A DNA stretch of 64,000 bases from Tragulus kanchil (GCA_022376925.1 JAIOJX010000030.1:171735298-171799297); one strand, 5' to 3'. Counted from the first letter of the stretch, positions 36,334-49,120 are shown. Notes: generated by a model from the letters alone, not told the origin. Numbers and translations: made by a program.

Positions 36334-36857
36334 TCATTTTGTATCCTGCCCATTTGGTAAATTCATTATTAATTCTGGCAGTTTGCCAGTGGAAACTGTA
36401 GCATTTTCTGTGTAAAATATGTCACCTTCCTTTTCTTGTCTGATTGCTGGGGCTAGGACTCCCAAAATGACGTTAAATAAAAGTGGCAAAAGTGTATATC
36501 CTTGTCTTATTCCTGAGTTTAAAGGAAAGGCATTTAGCTTTTTCACTGTAGAATATGTTAGCTGAGGGTTTGTTACGTATGTATGTACCATCTACACCAA
36601 TCCTGATAAGAGCTTCTATCATGAATGGATGCTGAATTTTGCCAAATGCTTTTACTGAGTCTATTGAGATGACAATGTGGTGTATTGTGTTGATTTGCTT
36701 GAACCATTTGATAAACATACTTGCAACCCTTAGAATAAGTCCCAATTGATCCTGGTATATGACCCTTTATATGTATTATTGATATCCGTTTGTTACTATT
36801 CAGGACACTTGCATATATATTCGTCAGAGATTTGGCCTGTAATTTTTTGGGTAGCAT
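36334..36857 (-). pseudogene. Decayed L1 ORF2 reverse transcriptase, copy 1
   Basis: Overlapping minus-strand frames carry L1 reverse transcriptase signatures. VISIDSVKAFGKIQHPFM is motif A, with the catalytic Asp kept and the later FDK changed to [23 protein letters not shown] is the next block. AIRQEKE follows in the same frame. The frames shift between blocks, so no functional protein is possible. Confidence 0.85.
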
Positions 36858-37456
36858 CTTTGGTGTGGTTTTGATGTCAGTGTAATGGTAGCCTCAGAAA
36901 ATGAATTTGTAAGTATTCCAATGTCTTAAATTTTTTGGAGTGGTTTGAGCAGCACAGGTGTTAGTAATTTTTCATATGTTTGTAGAGTTGTCCTGTGAGG
37001 CTATCCACTCCTGTATTTTATTTGTTGGGAGGTGTGCGTGTGTGTAACAAATTCAAGTTTTCTACTAGTGATTGGTCGGTTCTAATTGTCTGTTGCTACT
37101 TGCTTCAGTCTTAGGAGTTTGTATGTTTCTAGAAGTCTGTTCATTTATTCTAGGTTGTCCAGTTTTTGGATAGAGATCACATTCAATCTCTAGATTAGTT
37201 TCGATGATATGTCCATTCTAACAATATTCTTCTAATCCAAAAGCATGAGATAACTTTCCCTTTCTTTCTATCCTCTTCAGTTTCCTTCATCAGCGCTAAC
37301 ATAGATTTCAGGGTATAGGCCATTTCCCCCTCCTTGGGTAAGTTTATTCCTGGTACTTTATTATTTGTCATGTGATTTTAAGTGGAATCTTAGTTTCACT
37401 TTCTTGTTATGATAGTTTATTGTCAATGAAAAGAAAGGCAACCAATTTCTATATAT

Positions 37457-37980
37457 TCATTTTGTATCCTGCCCATTTGGTAAATTCATTATTAATTCTG
37501 GCAGTTTGCCAGTGGAAACTGTAGCATTTTCTGTGTAAAATATGTCACCTTCCTTTTCTTGTCTGATTGCTGGGGCTAGGACTCCCAAAATGACGTTAAA
37601 TAAAAGTGGCAAAAGTGTATATCCTTGTCTTATTCCTGAGTTTAAAGGAAAGGCATTTAGCTTTTTCACTGTAGAATATGTTAGCTGAGGGTTTGTTACG
37701 TATGTATGTACCATCTACACCAATCCTGATAAGAGCTTCTATCATGAATGGATGCTGAATTTTGCCAAATGCTTTTACTGAGTCTATTGAGATGACAATG
37801 TGGTGTATTGTGTTGATTTGCTTGAACCATTTGATAAACATACTTGCAACCCTTAGAATAAGTCCCAATTGATCCTGGTATATGACCCTTTATATGTATT
37901 ATTGATATCCGTTTGTTACTATTCAGGACACTTGCATATATATTCGTCAGAGATTTGGCCTGTAATTTTTTGGGTAGCAT
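37457..37980 (-). pseudogene. Decayed L1 ORF2 reverse transcriptase, copy 2
   Basis: It has the same readings and the same frameshifts as 36334-36857. Two independently decayed elements would not share every lesion, so this copy arose with duplication 12. Confidence 0.85.
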
Positions 37981-38499
37981 CTTTGGTGTGGTTTTGATGT
38001 CAGTGTAATGGTAGCCTCAGAAAATGAATTTGTAAGTATTCCAATGTCTTAAATTTTTTGGAGTGGTTTGAGCAGCACAGGTGTTAGTAATTTTTCATAT
38101 GTTTGTAGAGTTGTCCTGTGAGGCTATCCACTCCTGTATTTTATTTGTTGGGAGGTGTGCGTGTGTGTAACAAATTCAAGTTTTCTACTAGTGATTGGTC
38201 GGTTCTAATTGTCTGTTGCTACTTGCTTCAGTCTTAGGAGTTTGTATGTTTCTAGAAGTCTGTTCATTTATTCTAGGTTGTCCAGTTTTTTGGCGTGTAA
38301 TTAGTATTCTCAAATTTTTTTGTAACTCTCTGGTATCAGGTATCTCTCTCATTTCTTAATTTGTTTACTGGGAGCCTCTCTCTTTCCTTGTTGGTGAGCC
38401 TGGCTTAAGTTTTATCATGCTTATGTTTTAAAAATCCCACCTCTTAGTTTTATTGATCTATTCTGTTGTCACCCTGATTTTTCATTTTCCTGATATTTG

Positions 38500-38748
38500 T
38501 TACTCCTTTCTGCTGACTTTGTGACACGTATGCTCTTCTTTTTCTAGCTCCTTGAGGTGCTGGGTTAAGTTATTAGAGATCTTTCTTGTTTCTTGAAGAA
38601 GAGCTGTGTTGCTCTCAACTTTCCACTCAGGATTGCTCTGCTGCACCCCATAGATTTTGGAGTTTTGCTTGAGGTATTTTCTGACTTGCTTCTTGATGTC
38701 TTCATTGACCCCTTGTGTTTTTAGTAGCACACTGTTAGGTCTTCCCAT
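38500..38748 (-). pseudogene. Decayed L1 ORF2 segment before the reverse transcriptase
   Basis: An 82-codon minus-strand frame contains NNLTQHLKELEKEEH, the conserved linker between the L1 endonuclease and reverse transcriptase. It is partly copied at 39691-39888. Confidence 0.75.
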
Positions 38749-39042
38749 ATTTGTTCTTTTTCCTTTTTTTTTTTTTTTTTTGGTAACTTAATTTTACTTT
38801 CATAGTATTGTGGTTAGGAAAAAACTGCTTAATCTAATGTTTGTCATCCTAAGTTGCTAGGACTGACTGGGGCTGAACACATGATCTCTTCTAGAGAACT
38901 TTCCCTGTCCACTTGAAAAAACTGTGTATTCTGCTGTTTTGTTAATAGCATGTGTGCCTGATACCAATGGCTGTTCTCAGGGACAGCTACTCAACAAAGG
39001 AAACCAGGCATTCCTTGATTAAATGATTGGCTGGATGTGATC

Positions 39043-39327
39043 TTTTTTTTTTAATTTTTTTTTTTCCTGGCCACTTCTATTGGTCTTTCATTTATTCATT
39101 TTCATCCATCTTTGTTCTTTGGCCTGTGTGGGCCTCCCATCACAGTGGCCTCTCTTGCTGCAGAGCACCGGCTCTGGGCACATGCGCTCCAGAGCTCTGG
39201 CTTGGTAGTTGGACACATCGGTCCAGCTGCTCCGCGGCACGTGGGATCCTCCCAGGCCAGGGACTGAACTGGAGCCCCTTGCACTGCAGGGTAGTGTCCT
39301 TACCCACTGGACCACCAGGGAAGCCCC
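39043..39327 (-). mobile_element. CHR-type SINE
   Basis: It has a T-rich tail, 'ggccacttctattggtcttt', and the end 'ccactggaccaccagggaag'. The short flank 'tgatc' occurs on both sides (39038 and 39328). It is copied at 40183-40467. Confidence 0.86.
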
Positions 39328-40182
39328 TGATCATTTTTTAAGGTATGTCCTATCAAGATATTTTCTAACACATGTCTATTAGAAGATTAGATCTTTTGGG
39401 GGAGGCATTCTTCAGATATTTTATTTGTAATCTCTGAAGCCCCTTTACATATGGATTTCTGCTAACCATTCTTTTGTAGTAGCTATTTAAAAAACACGGA
39501 ATCAAAAATTGGGGATGCCTCAATTCATCTGGAATATTGTGATGTGACCATCAGTTTAAAGGCTGTTTCCATATCAAGACAGTGCTCTTTGAGGAAAATA
39601 TTTTTCTTATAGAAAACACTGGTTTTAGGAGAGAGTATGCTTAATCTTTTCATGATTTGTCAGAAAGCCTGATTTCTAATTGACAAGGGCTTAGCATTTT
39701 GCCCCAGTGTGTTGGAGTGCTTTTTTTGTTTCTTGAAGAAGAGCTGTGTTGCTCTCAACTTTCCACTCAGGATTGCTCTGCTGCACCCCATAGATTTTGG
39801 AGTTTTGCTTGAGGTATTTTCTGACTTGCTTCTTGATGTCTTCATTGACCCCTTGTGTTTTTAGTAGCACACTGTTAGGTCTTCCCATATTTGTTCTTTT
39901 TCCTTTTTTTTTTTTTTTTTTGGTAACTTAATTTTACTTTCATAGTATTGTGGTTAGGAAAAAACTGCTTAATCTAATGTTTGTCATCCTAAGTTGCTAG
40001 GACTGACTGGGGCTGAACACATGATCTCTTCTAGAGAACTTTCCCTGTCCACTTGAAAAAACTGTGTATTCTGCTGTTTTGTTAATAGCATGTGTGCCTG
40101 ATACCAATGGCTGTTCTCAGGGACAGCTACTCAACAAAGGAAACCAGGCATTCCTTGATTAAATGATTGGCTGGATGTGATC

Positions 40183-40467
40183 TTTTTTTTTTAATTTTTT
40201 TTTTTCCTGGCCACTTCTATTGGTCTTTCATTTATTCATTTTCATCCATCTTTGTTCTTTGGCCTGTGTGGGCCTCCCATCACAGTGGCCTCTCTTGCTG
40301 CAGAGCACCGGCTCTGGGCACATGCGCTCCAGAGCTCTGGCTTGGTAGTTGGACACATCGGTCCAGCTGCTCCGCGGCACGTGGGATCCTCCCAGGCCAG
40401 GGACTGAACTGGAGCCCCTTGCACTGCAGGGTAGTGTCCTTACCCACTGGACCACCAGGGAAGCCCC
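40183..40467 (-). mobile_element. CHR-type SINE, copy from duplication 13
   Basis: It matches 39043-39327 with the same flanks. Confidence 0.86.
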
Positions 40468-41020
40468 TGATCATTTTTTAAGGTATGTCCTATCAAGATA
40501 TTTTCTAACACATGTCTATTAGAAGATTAGATCTTTTGGGGGAGGCATTCTTCAGATATTTTATTTGTAATCTCTGAAGCCCCCTTTTCATATGGATTTC
40601 TGCTAACCATTCTTTTGTAGTAGCTATTTAAAAAACACGGAATCAAAAATTGGGGATGCCTCAATTCATCTGGAATATTGTGATGTGACCATCAGTTTAA
40701 AGGCTGTTTCCATATCAAGACAGTGCTCTTTGAGGAAAATATTTTTCTTATAGAAAACACTGGTTTTAGGAGATAGTATGCTTAATCTTTTCATGATTTG
40801 TCAGAAAGCCTGATGGGTCTGCTAATTGACAAGGGGCTTAGCATTTTGCCCCAGTGTGTTGGAGAACCTTGGGCACTGAGAGGTTTGTACAAGATAACGT
40901 TGATTGGCCACTTAATGCATGAGCTGAGCTGATGGTCTAGCACTCTAACCATGAACGTGCATTCTCAGATCTTCATCTACACACCCACTACGCAGGGGAG
41001 TATTCTACACTGATCCTTGG

Positions 41021-41164
41021 GGTCAGGAAGATCCCCTGTAGGAGGGCATGGCAACCCACTCCAGTATGTTTGCCTGGAGAATCCCATAGACAGAGGAACC
41101 TGGTAAGTTACAGTCCTTAGGGTCCCAAACAGTCGGACATGACTGAAGCAACTTAGCACTCACA
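41021..41164 (+). mobile_element. BovA-type SINE fragment
   Basis: 'ggtcaggaagatcccctgta', 'gcaacccactccagtatgtt' and 'cggacatgactgaagcaact' are Bov-tA without most of its head. It is copied at 42130-42273. Confidence 0.85.
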
Positions 41165-41333
41165 TTCTATACTGAATAGACATCTGTGACTGTTGGATTC
41201 TCTAAACCATCCAGACATCTCTATCTTGAATGCCATGGGTCTACTGCATATTTTTAAAAGGTAACACCCCTGAAGACCATTTATAAAAACCTGCATGGTC
41301 TATCTTTCCAGTTGGGATCTTGACATATACTTC

Positions 41334-41383
41334 ATATATATATATATATATATACACACACTTGACATATACTAATACATATA

Positions 41384-41422
<39 letters not shown>

Positions 41423-41442
41423 GTGTATATATATATATAAAA
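41334..41442. repeat. Compound TA/CA/TG microsatellite with inverted symmetry
   Basis: (TA)n, a short CA run, 'cttgacatatac', then a TG run and a long (TA)n. The CA and TG parts are complementary, so the strand can fold on itself. 'cttgacatatac' occurs twice (about 41321 and 41361). It is copied at about 42440-42555 with different run lengths. Confidence 0.85.
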
Positions 41443-42492
41443 TCTCATACAAGCAGATGTCTGCTTATCACATTGACTAAGACTTGACCCATGAGACTGT
41501 TCTACCATTTTGTCTCAACCCATTGGTCACATAACTTTTAGAGCAGTAAATATGTGTTGATTTGCCAAGCACTTAGAGTGTGTTTACTCTGTCCAGACAC
41601 AACTGGACTATTTTCTAACACATGTCTATTAGAAGATTAGATCTTTTGGGGGAGGCATTCTTCAGATATTTTATTTGTAATCTCTGAAGCCCCTTTACAT
41701 ATGGATTTCTGCTAACCATTCTTTTGTAGTAGCTATTTAAAAAACACGGAATCAAAAATTGGGGATGCCTCAATTCATCTGGAATATTGTGATGTGACCA
41801 TCAGTTTAAAGGCTGTTTCCATATCAAGACAGTGCTCTTTGAGGAAAATATTTTTCTTATAGAAAACACTGGTTTTAGGAGATAGTATGCTTAATCTTTT
41901 CATGATTTGTCAGAAAGCCTGATGGGTCTGCTAATTGACAAGGGGCTTAGCATTTTGCCCCAGTGTGTTGGAGAACCTTGGGCACTGAGAGGTTTGTACA
42001 AGATAACGTTGATTGGCCACTTAATGCATGAGCTGAGCTGATGGTCTAGCACTCTAACCATGAACGTGCATTCTCAGATCTTCATCTACACACCCACTAC
42101 GCAGGGGAGTATTCTACACTGATCCTTGGGGTCAGGAAGATCCCCTGTAGGAGGGCATGGCAACCCACTCCAGTATGTTTGCCTGGAGAATCCCATAGAC
42201 AGAGGAACCTGGTAAGTTACAGTCCTTAGGGTCCCAAACAGTCGGACATGACTGAAGCAACTTAGCACTCACATTCTATACTGAATAGACATCTGTGACT
42301 GTTGGATTCTCTAAACCATCCAGACATCTCTATCTTGAATGCCATGGGTCTACTGCATATTTTTAAAAGGTAACACCCCTGAAGACCATTTATAAAAACC
42401 TGCATGGTCTATCTTTCCAGTTGGGATCTTGACATATACTTTATATATATATATATATATATACACACACTTGACATATACTAATACATATA

Positions 42493-42524
<32 letters not shown>

Positions 42525-42854
42525 ATATATATATATGTGTATATATATATATAAAATCTCATACAAGCAGATGTCTGCTTATCACATTGACTAAGACTTG
42601 ACCCATGAGACTGTTCTACCATTTTGTCTCAACCCATTGGTCACATAACTTTTAGAGCAGTAAATATGTGTTGATTTGCCAAGCACTTAGAGTGTGTTTA
42701 CTCTGTCCAGACACAACTGGACTATAAGGAAAACTAAAAAAAATGAAAACAGTTCTTCATTTAGTTGAAGTACAGTGAGAAAAATAGCCCAGCATCACTG
42801 TCATCTCATCATGATTGGGGAGAAGTCTAGGAAGTGGGGAGAGAAAAGACATTT

Positions 42855-43146
42855 ATTTTTTTTGGAGGGGGGTAGGGAGGGGGGCGGACGGGACACTTCT
42901 GTTGGTCTTTCATTTGTCTATTTTCATCTGTCTTTGTTCTTTGGCCCGTATGGGCCTCCTATCGATGGCCCCTGTTGTCACAGAGCACCGGCTCTGGGTG
43001 CATGCGCTCCAGAGCTCCGGCTCGGTAATTGGACACATCAGTCCAGCCGCTCCAGGGCACGTGGGATCCTCCCAGGTCAGGGATCCAACAGGCGCCCCTT
43101 GCACTGCAAGGCGGTGTCCTTATCCACTGGACCACCAGGGAAGCCC
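42855..43146 (-). mobile_element. CHR-type SINE with target-site duplication
   Basis: The flanks are 'gagaaaagacattt' at 42841-42854 and 'gagaaaaatacatt' at 43147-43160. It has a G-rich tail region and the end 'ccactggaccaccagggaag'. It is copied at 43947-44240. Confidence 0.87.
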
Positions 43147-43946
43147 GAGAAAAATACATTATTAAATAAGGAAGGCTTAAGGTAAATATTGAAGGATGAA
43201 TAGGAATTAGCCAAGTAGACCTGATTAGGCTATTTCAAGCACAAGTTACACATACATCAAGATGAACCATCTGTAGTTAATTTCTGGTTGTGATAATGTA
43301 GCATACTTTCAGAATGATGAAGTCAAAGGTACTTTTGTGTGTGGCAGAGTGAATTAGCTCATACAGATCAGCAGCACCTCTGGCCTTGGATCAGGATGAG
43401 GTTACACAGAGGACTCTGGGCCTTAGATCACTGTGAACAACTCCCAACAAGGATCCAAGTAATTATTTCCTGAAGATACTCCCTGGAAAGGCAGCAAGGC
43501 AAGTCTGTAGCTTTCAGCTGAGAAATAATGAATCTCATCTTAAACACTAGTGATGATATCATCTAGGAAGGTTAATTGAAGATGCCATTTCATTAAAGAC
43601 ATAGCTGGTGTGACAGCCCCATGCCTCAAAGTTCTTGATGGAACAGACACAGTGCTTAACATTCTCTCAAGTAAGTTCTGCTTGACTTCAACCTAAGTTC
43701 TCTGTAGTCATTTTAAAGTCTCAACCCATTGGTCACATAACTTTTAGAGCAGTAAATATGTGTTGATTTGCCAAGCACTTAGAGTGTGTTTACTCTGTCC
43801 AGACACAACTGGACTATAAGGAAAACTAAAAAAAATGAAAACAGTTCTTCATTTAGTTGAAGTACAGTGAGAAAAATAGCCCAGCATCACTGTCATCTCA
43901 TCATGATTGGGGAGAAGTCTAGGAAGTGGGGAGAGAAAAGACATTT

Positions 43947-44240
43947 ATTTTTTTTGGAGGGGGGTAGGGAGGGGGGCGGACGGGACACTTCTGTTGGTCT
44001 TTCATTTGTCTATTTTCATCTGTCTTTGTTCTTTGGCCCGTATGGGCCTCCTATCGCGGTGGCCCCTGTTGTCACAGAGCACCGGCTCTGGGTGCATGCG
44101 CTCCAGAGCTCCGGCTCGGTAATTGGACACATCAGTCCAGCCGCTCCAGGGCACGTGGGATCCTCCCAGGTCAGGGATCCAACAGGCGCCCCTTGCACTG
44201 CAAGGCGGTGTCCTTATCCACTGGACCACCAGGGAAGCCC
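43947..44240 (-). mobile_element. CHR-type SINE, copy from duplication 15
   Basis: It matches 42855-43146 except for the 'gcggtgg' site. Confidence 0.86.
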
Positions 44241-45782
44241 GAGAAAAATACATTATTAAATAAGGAAGGCTTAAGGTAAATATTGAAGGATGAATAGGAA
44301 TTAGCCAAGTAGACCTGATTAGGCTATTTCAAGCACAAGTTACACATACATCAAGATGAACCATCTGTAGTTAATTTCTGGTTGTGATAATGTAGCATAC
44401 TTTCAGAATGATGAAGTCAAAGGTACTTTTGTGTGTGGCAGAGTGAATTAGCTCATACAGATCAGCAGCACCTCTGGCCTTGGATCAGGATGAGGTTACA
44501 CAGAGGACTCTGGGCCTTAGATCACTGTGAACAACTCCCAACAAGGATCCAAGTAATTATTTCCTGAAGATACTCCCTGGAAAGGCAGCAAGGCAAGTCT
44601 GTAGCTTTCAGCTGAGAAATAATGAATCTCATCTTAAACACTAGTGATGATATCATCTAGGAAGGTTAATTGAAGATGCCATTTCATTAAAGACATAGCT
44701 GGTGTGACAGCCCCATGCCTCAAAGTTCTTGATGGAACAGACACAGTGCTTAACATTCTCTCAAGTAAGTTCTGCTTGACTTCAACCTAAGTTCTCTGTA
44801 GTCATTTTAAAGACTGAATCTAGGTATATTTGCTGAATTCATTTCCCAGGATTTCCAAGTCCCATCACTCGCTGCTGTTTGTTCTAGGAGTTCCACATTC
44901 CTGGCTTCTTGCTGTCACTGTGCTCCAGGAAACGATCCATAGCTGTGCTGTTCTGTGTGGTAGCCACTACACAGATGTGCTGTTAGATTTAAAAATTCAG
45001 TATTTTATACCACAAGTCACATTTCAAGGGTTCAACCATTTAAGTTTATGGCTACCATAGTTGGCAACACATATATAGAAAATTTCCACCCTCACAGAAT
45101 TCCTATTTTGAAGCATTGATAATCAAGTAACAGCTATGATTAATCCCACCTACCCAAAGTAAAAGAGTAGTTTGTTATACTCTTCAAGATATCTTCTATA
45201 TTGACTTTTGTGGATAGACTATTCAAAAATCTGGACAATTTACCAGTTATCTTGCAAGATAGCAGATCCGGGCAAGGGGGACGTACAGCATTGGGTCCCA
45301 ACAGTTTTCACCCTTCATGAAAATCTGACAGTGTGTTCTAATAGCATAGTCTTTCACTCTGCAATGGGCAAATGCCTGGCAATGTTTTCTTTGCTGTTGT
45401 TGAGGAAATGGGTTCCCAATTTACCTAGGAAAGAGTAAGTTGATATTTAATAGATTGTAAGCAATTATTGGTGAACGAGAAGTTTTGATAAACTGCCTGG
45501 TGTAGAGTAAGATTAGTTACACAGTTCTGGGATGAAATGTTTCTAATCTTTCTATTACAGTATCCACCGAGTTATCCAAATTAGACTTTACACCTAAAGA
45601 GAAATGGACCTCTGAGTATGATACCATATGCTAAACACAAGGTTAGCATTTCCAGTATCTGATATTATTTCAGATTAATTCTAAAAGGTTTTTTGAATCC
45701 TAAATTAACAGCATCTTTATGAATGAAAAGGAAGGATAAGGCAAATTAAGATATTTTCTTTTAGGCTGCTGGCAGTATCTAT

Positions 45783-45787
<5 letters not shown>

Positions 45788-45842
<55 letters not shown>
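45788..45842. repeat. (TA)n(CA)n microsatellite
   Basis: About 20 TA units are followed by about 9 CA units. It is copied at about 47543-47593 with fewer TA units. Confidence 0.9.
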
Positions 45843-46260
45843 CCTAAGATCAAGGAGGAGGACATAACTAATTAAGAAAGAGCCCTACTTATTGAGATAT
45901 AATTGAGTTGATAAGAATGAGCTGTAATGAAAGAAGCAAAAAATAATTAAGTAAAAAAGGTCAGCGTGAAAGGGTCTTGTTGGTAAACTATGGGGGTGTA
46001 CATAGAATATCAAGAATCACTTTGGAAATTTGTGTTAGCATTTTCTGATAGCCTATTTGTGCTTTCAGAAGCTGAGAGGTGGAGAATCAGAAGGGGAGTC
46101 AGTATTTGGGGCAATAGCAATTCCAGTTTTATTCTTCTGTGCTCTTAGTTTAGTGCACTCTGCTCTGCACACTCACTTCACTGGTTTCAGGCACGGTTTG
46201 TGCTGCTCTCTCCTGTTTTCCTAATTTGCAACTACATACACATTGTATTTCTAATAATTT

Positions 46261-46550
46261 CTGAGAGTAGTTGATTTACAGTGCTGTGTTACTTCCTGGT
46301 CAGTAGCACAGTGAATCAGCTATACATTTATCTATAACCATTGTTTTTCAGATTCTCTTCCAATATTGTTTATGACAGAATAGTGAGTAGAGCTCTGTGT
46401 GCTATACAGTAGGTCCTTGTTAGTTCTCTATTTTTGGATTTTATTGGACTGTAGCTGGTTTACAAAGTTGCGCCAGTTTCTGCCATACAGCAAAGTGAAT
46501 CAATCAGCTGCATGTTTACATACATCCCACTTCTTGTGGAGCTGCTTCCC
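46261..46550 (-). mobile_element. L1 3' UTR fragments, cut by the duplication join
   Basis: 'gtagttgatttacagtgctg' and 'gtgctatacagtaggtcctt' belong to one L1 end. From 46436 'ggattttattggactgtagc' starts another L1 end. The cut at 46550 is artificial, since 48302 continues in L1. Confidence 0.78.
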
Positions 46551-47537
46551 CTGTAGTCATTTTAAAGACTGAATCTAGGTATATTTGCTGAATTCATTTC
46601 CCAGGATTTCCAAGTCCCATCACTCGCTGCTGTTTGTTCTAGGAGTTCCACATTCCTGGCTTCTTGCTGTCACTGTGCTCCAGGAAACGATCCATAGCTG
46701 TGCTGTTCTGTGTGGTAGCCACTACACAGATGTGCTGTTAGATTTAAAAATTCAGTATTTTATACCACAAGTCACATTTCAAGGGTTCAACCATTTAAGT
46801 TTATGGCTACCATAGTTGGCAACACATATATAGAAAATTTCCACCCTCACAGAATTCCTATTTTGAAGCATTGATAATCAAGTAACAGCTATGATTAATC
46901 CCACCTACCCAAAGTAAAAGAGTAGTTTGTTATACTCTTCAAGATATCTTCTATATTGACTTTTGTGGATAGACTATTCAAAAATCTGGACAATTTACCA
47001 GTTATCTTGCAAGATAGCAGATCCGGGCAAGGGGGACGTACAGCATTGGGTCCCAACAGTTTTCACCCTTCATGAAAATCTGACAGTGTGTTCTAATAGC
47101 ATAGTCTTTCACTCTGCAATGGGCAAATGCCTGGCAATGTTTTCTTTGCTGTTGTTGAGGAAATGGGTTCCCAATTTACCTAGGAAAGAGTAAGTTGATA
47201 TTTAATAGATTGTAAGCAATTATTGGTGAACGAGAAGTTTTGATAAACTGCCTGGTGTAGAGTAAGATTAGTTACACAGTTCTGGGATGAAATGTTTCTA
47301 ATCTTTCTATTACAGTATCCACCGAGTTATCCAAATTAGACTTTACACCTAAAGAGAAATGGACCTCTGAGTATGATACCATATGCTAAACACAAGGTTA
47401 GCATTTCCAGTATCTGATATTATTTCAGATTAATTCTAAAAGGTTTTTTGAATCCTAAATTAACAGCATCTTTATGAATGAAAAGGAAGGATAAGGCAAA
47501 TTAAGATATTTTCTTTTAGGCTGCTGGCAGTATCTAT

Positions 47538-47593
<56 letters not shown>

Positions 47594-48007
47594 CCTAAGA
47601 TCAAGGAGGAGGACATAACTAATTAAGAAAGAGCCCTACTTATTGAGATATAATTGAGTTGATAAGAATGAGCTGTAATGAAAGAAGCAAAAAATAATTA
47701 AGTAAAAAAGGTCAGCGTGAAAGGGTCTTGTTGGTAAACTATGGGGGTGTACATAGAATATCAAGAATCACTTTGGAAATTTGTGTTAGCATTTTCTGAT
47801 AGCCTATTTGTGCTTTCAGAAGCTGAGAGGTGGAGAATCAGAAGGGGAGTCAGTATTTGGGGCAATAGCAATTCCAGTTTTATTCTTCTGTGCTCTTAGT
47901 TTAGTGCACTCTGCTCTGCACACTCACTTCACTGGTTTCAGGCACGGTTTGTGCTGCTCTCTCCTGTTTTCCTAATTTGCAACTACATACACATTGTATT
48001 TCTAATA

Positions 48008-49086
48008 ATTTCTGAGAGTAGTTGATTTACAGTGCTGTGTTACTTCCTGGTCAGTAGCACAGTGAATCAGCTATACATTTATCTATAACCATTGTTTTTC
48101 AGATTCTCTTCCAATATTGTTTATGACAGAATAGTGAGTAGAGCTCTGTGTGCTATACAGTAGGTCCTTGTTAGTTCTCTATTTTTGGATTTTATTGGAC
48201 TGTAGCTGGTTTACAAAGTTGCGCCAGTTTCTGCCATACAGCAAAGTGAATCAATCAGCTGCATGTTTACATACATCCCACTTCTTGTGGAGCTGCTTCC
48301 CCCTGTGGTCACCACAGAGCACTCAGTAGACCTCCCTGAGCTGTACAGTGGGTTCTGTTTGGAATATATGTCAGCTCCAGTCGCCCAGTCCCTCTCACTG
48401 CTGCTTCCACCCATGATGTCCATCCATTCGTTCCCTATGTCTGGGTTTCTACGTCTGTTTTGAAAATAAGACCATCTATCCCAGTTTTCTAGGTATCACA
48501 TATATCGCTGTGATAATTGCTTTTCTCTTTCTGACTGACTTCATTCTATATGACAGTCTCTAGGTCCATTCACATCTCTACAAAGGACCCAGTTCCATTT
48601 CTTTTCCATTACCACTGTATATATGTAGCATATCCTCTGTATTCATTTGTCTGTAGATGGACATATGGGTTAGTTCCATGTCCTGGCTGCTGTATTTAAA
48701 TAGTGCTTTGATGAACACTGTTATTATATATGTCTGAGTTATGGTTTTCCCAGAGTATGTAATTAGGAGTGGCATTGCTGCACATAGGGTAGTTCTATTT
48801 TTAGTTTTTTAAAGAATCTCCATACTGTTCTCCATAGTGGCTGTAACAGTGTACATTCCCACCAACAGTGCAGGAGGATTCCCTTTTCTCCACACTTCTC
48901 TCCATCATTTATTGTTTGTAGGTTTTTTTAAAATGATGGCCATACTGACTGGAGTGAGGTGATACTGCATTGTGGTTTTGATTTGCATTTTTCTAATAGT
49001 AATGCTGAGCATCTTTTCATGTGTTTCTTGGCCATCTGCATGTCTTCTTTGGATAAATGTCTAGGTCTTCCACCTATATTTGACTT

Positions 49087-49120
<34 letters not shown>

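Larger units (their letters stand above)
34241..36412. repeat. Direct tandem duplication 11, period about 1,085-1,087 bp
   Basis: Copy A is 34241-35327 and copy B is 35328-36412, abutting, in L1. The join lies within 'gtaaaat', shared by both sides. The poly-T tract before the SINE differs: a near-pure T run at about 34538-34555 in A versus 'tttttagtttcttttt' in B. Confidence 0.93.
36046..38291. repeat. Direct tandem duplication 12, period 1,123 bp
   Basis: Copy A is 36046-37168 and copy B is 37169-38291, abutting, in L1. The copies look identical. The part 36046-36412 also belongs to duplication 11, so it occurs three times (about 34961, 36046 and 37169). Confidence 0.95.
33541..38965 (-). 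mobile_element. L1, second of two in series, reaching into ORF2
   Basis: It restarts at 'ccattcatctgctgatggac' and runs through the 3' part, the ORF2 reverse transcriptase region and the linker before it. It ends near 'gtgtattctgctgttttgtt'. Duplications 11, 12 and part of 13 lie inside it, so the real element is about 3 kb long. A CHR SINE interrupts it at 34541-34815. Confidence 0.85.
38580..40864. repeat. Direct tandem duplication 13, period 1,140 bp
   Basis: Copy A is 38580-39717 and copy B is 39720-40864. The end of copy A is degraded: 'gatttctaattgac' where copy B and the third copy (41923 on) have 'gatgggtctgctaattgac', and 'aagggc' for 'aaggggc'. The third copy thus shows that A, and not B, is in error there. 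A 19-base T run at 38766-38780 is repeated at 39906-39920. Confidence 0.95.
40499..42724. repeat. Direct tandem duplication 14, period about 1,109-1,114 bp
   Basis: Copy A is 40499-41608 and copy B is 41609-42724. The join is at 'ggacta' followed by 'ttttctaacaca'. Differences are a changed base and an extra C near 40581 ('cccccttttcat' versus 'cccctttacat') and the length of the TA runs. The part 40499-40864 occurs three times. Confidence 0.94.
42626..44811. repeat. Direct tandem duplication 15, period 1,092-1,094 bp
   Basis: Copy A is 42626-43717 and copy B is 43718-44811, abutting. One difference lies in the SINE: 'atcgatggcccc' in A and 'atcgcggtggcccc' in B. The latter matches other CHR SINEs, so A has lost bases. 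The first 99 bases also occur in duplication 14. Confidence 0.95.
44796..48302. repeat. Direct tandem duplication 16, period about 1,755 bp
   Basis: Copy A is 44796-46550 and copy B is 46551-48302, abutting. It is the only duplication clearly longer than 1.2 kb. The TA run is shorter in B, and copy A ends with four C where B has five. Part of an L1 3' end (46261-46550) is cut by the join and continues only after copy B. Confidence 0.95.
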
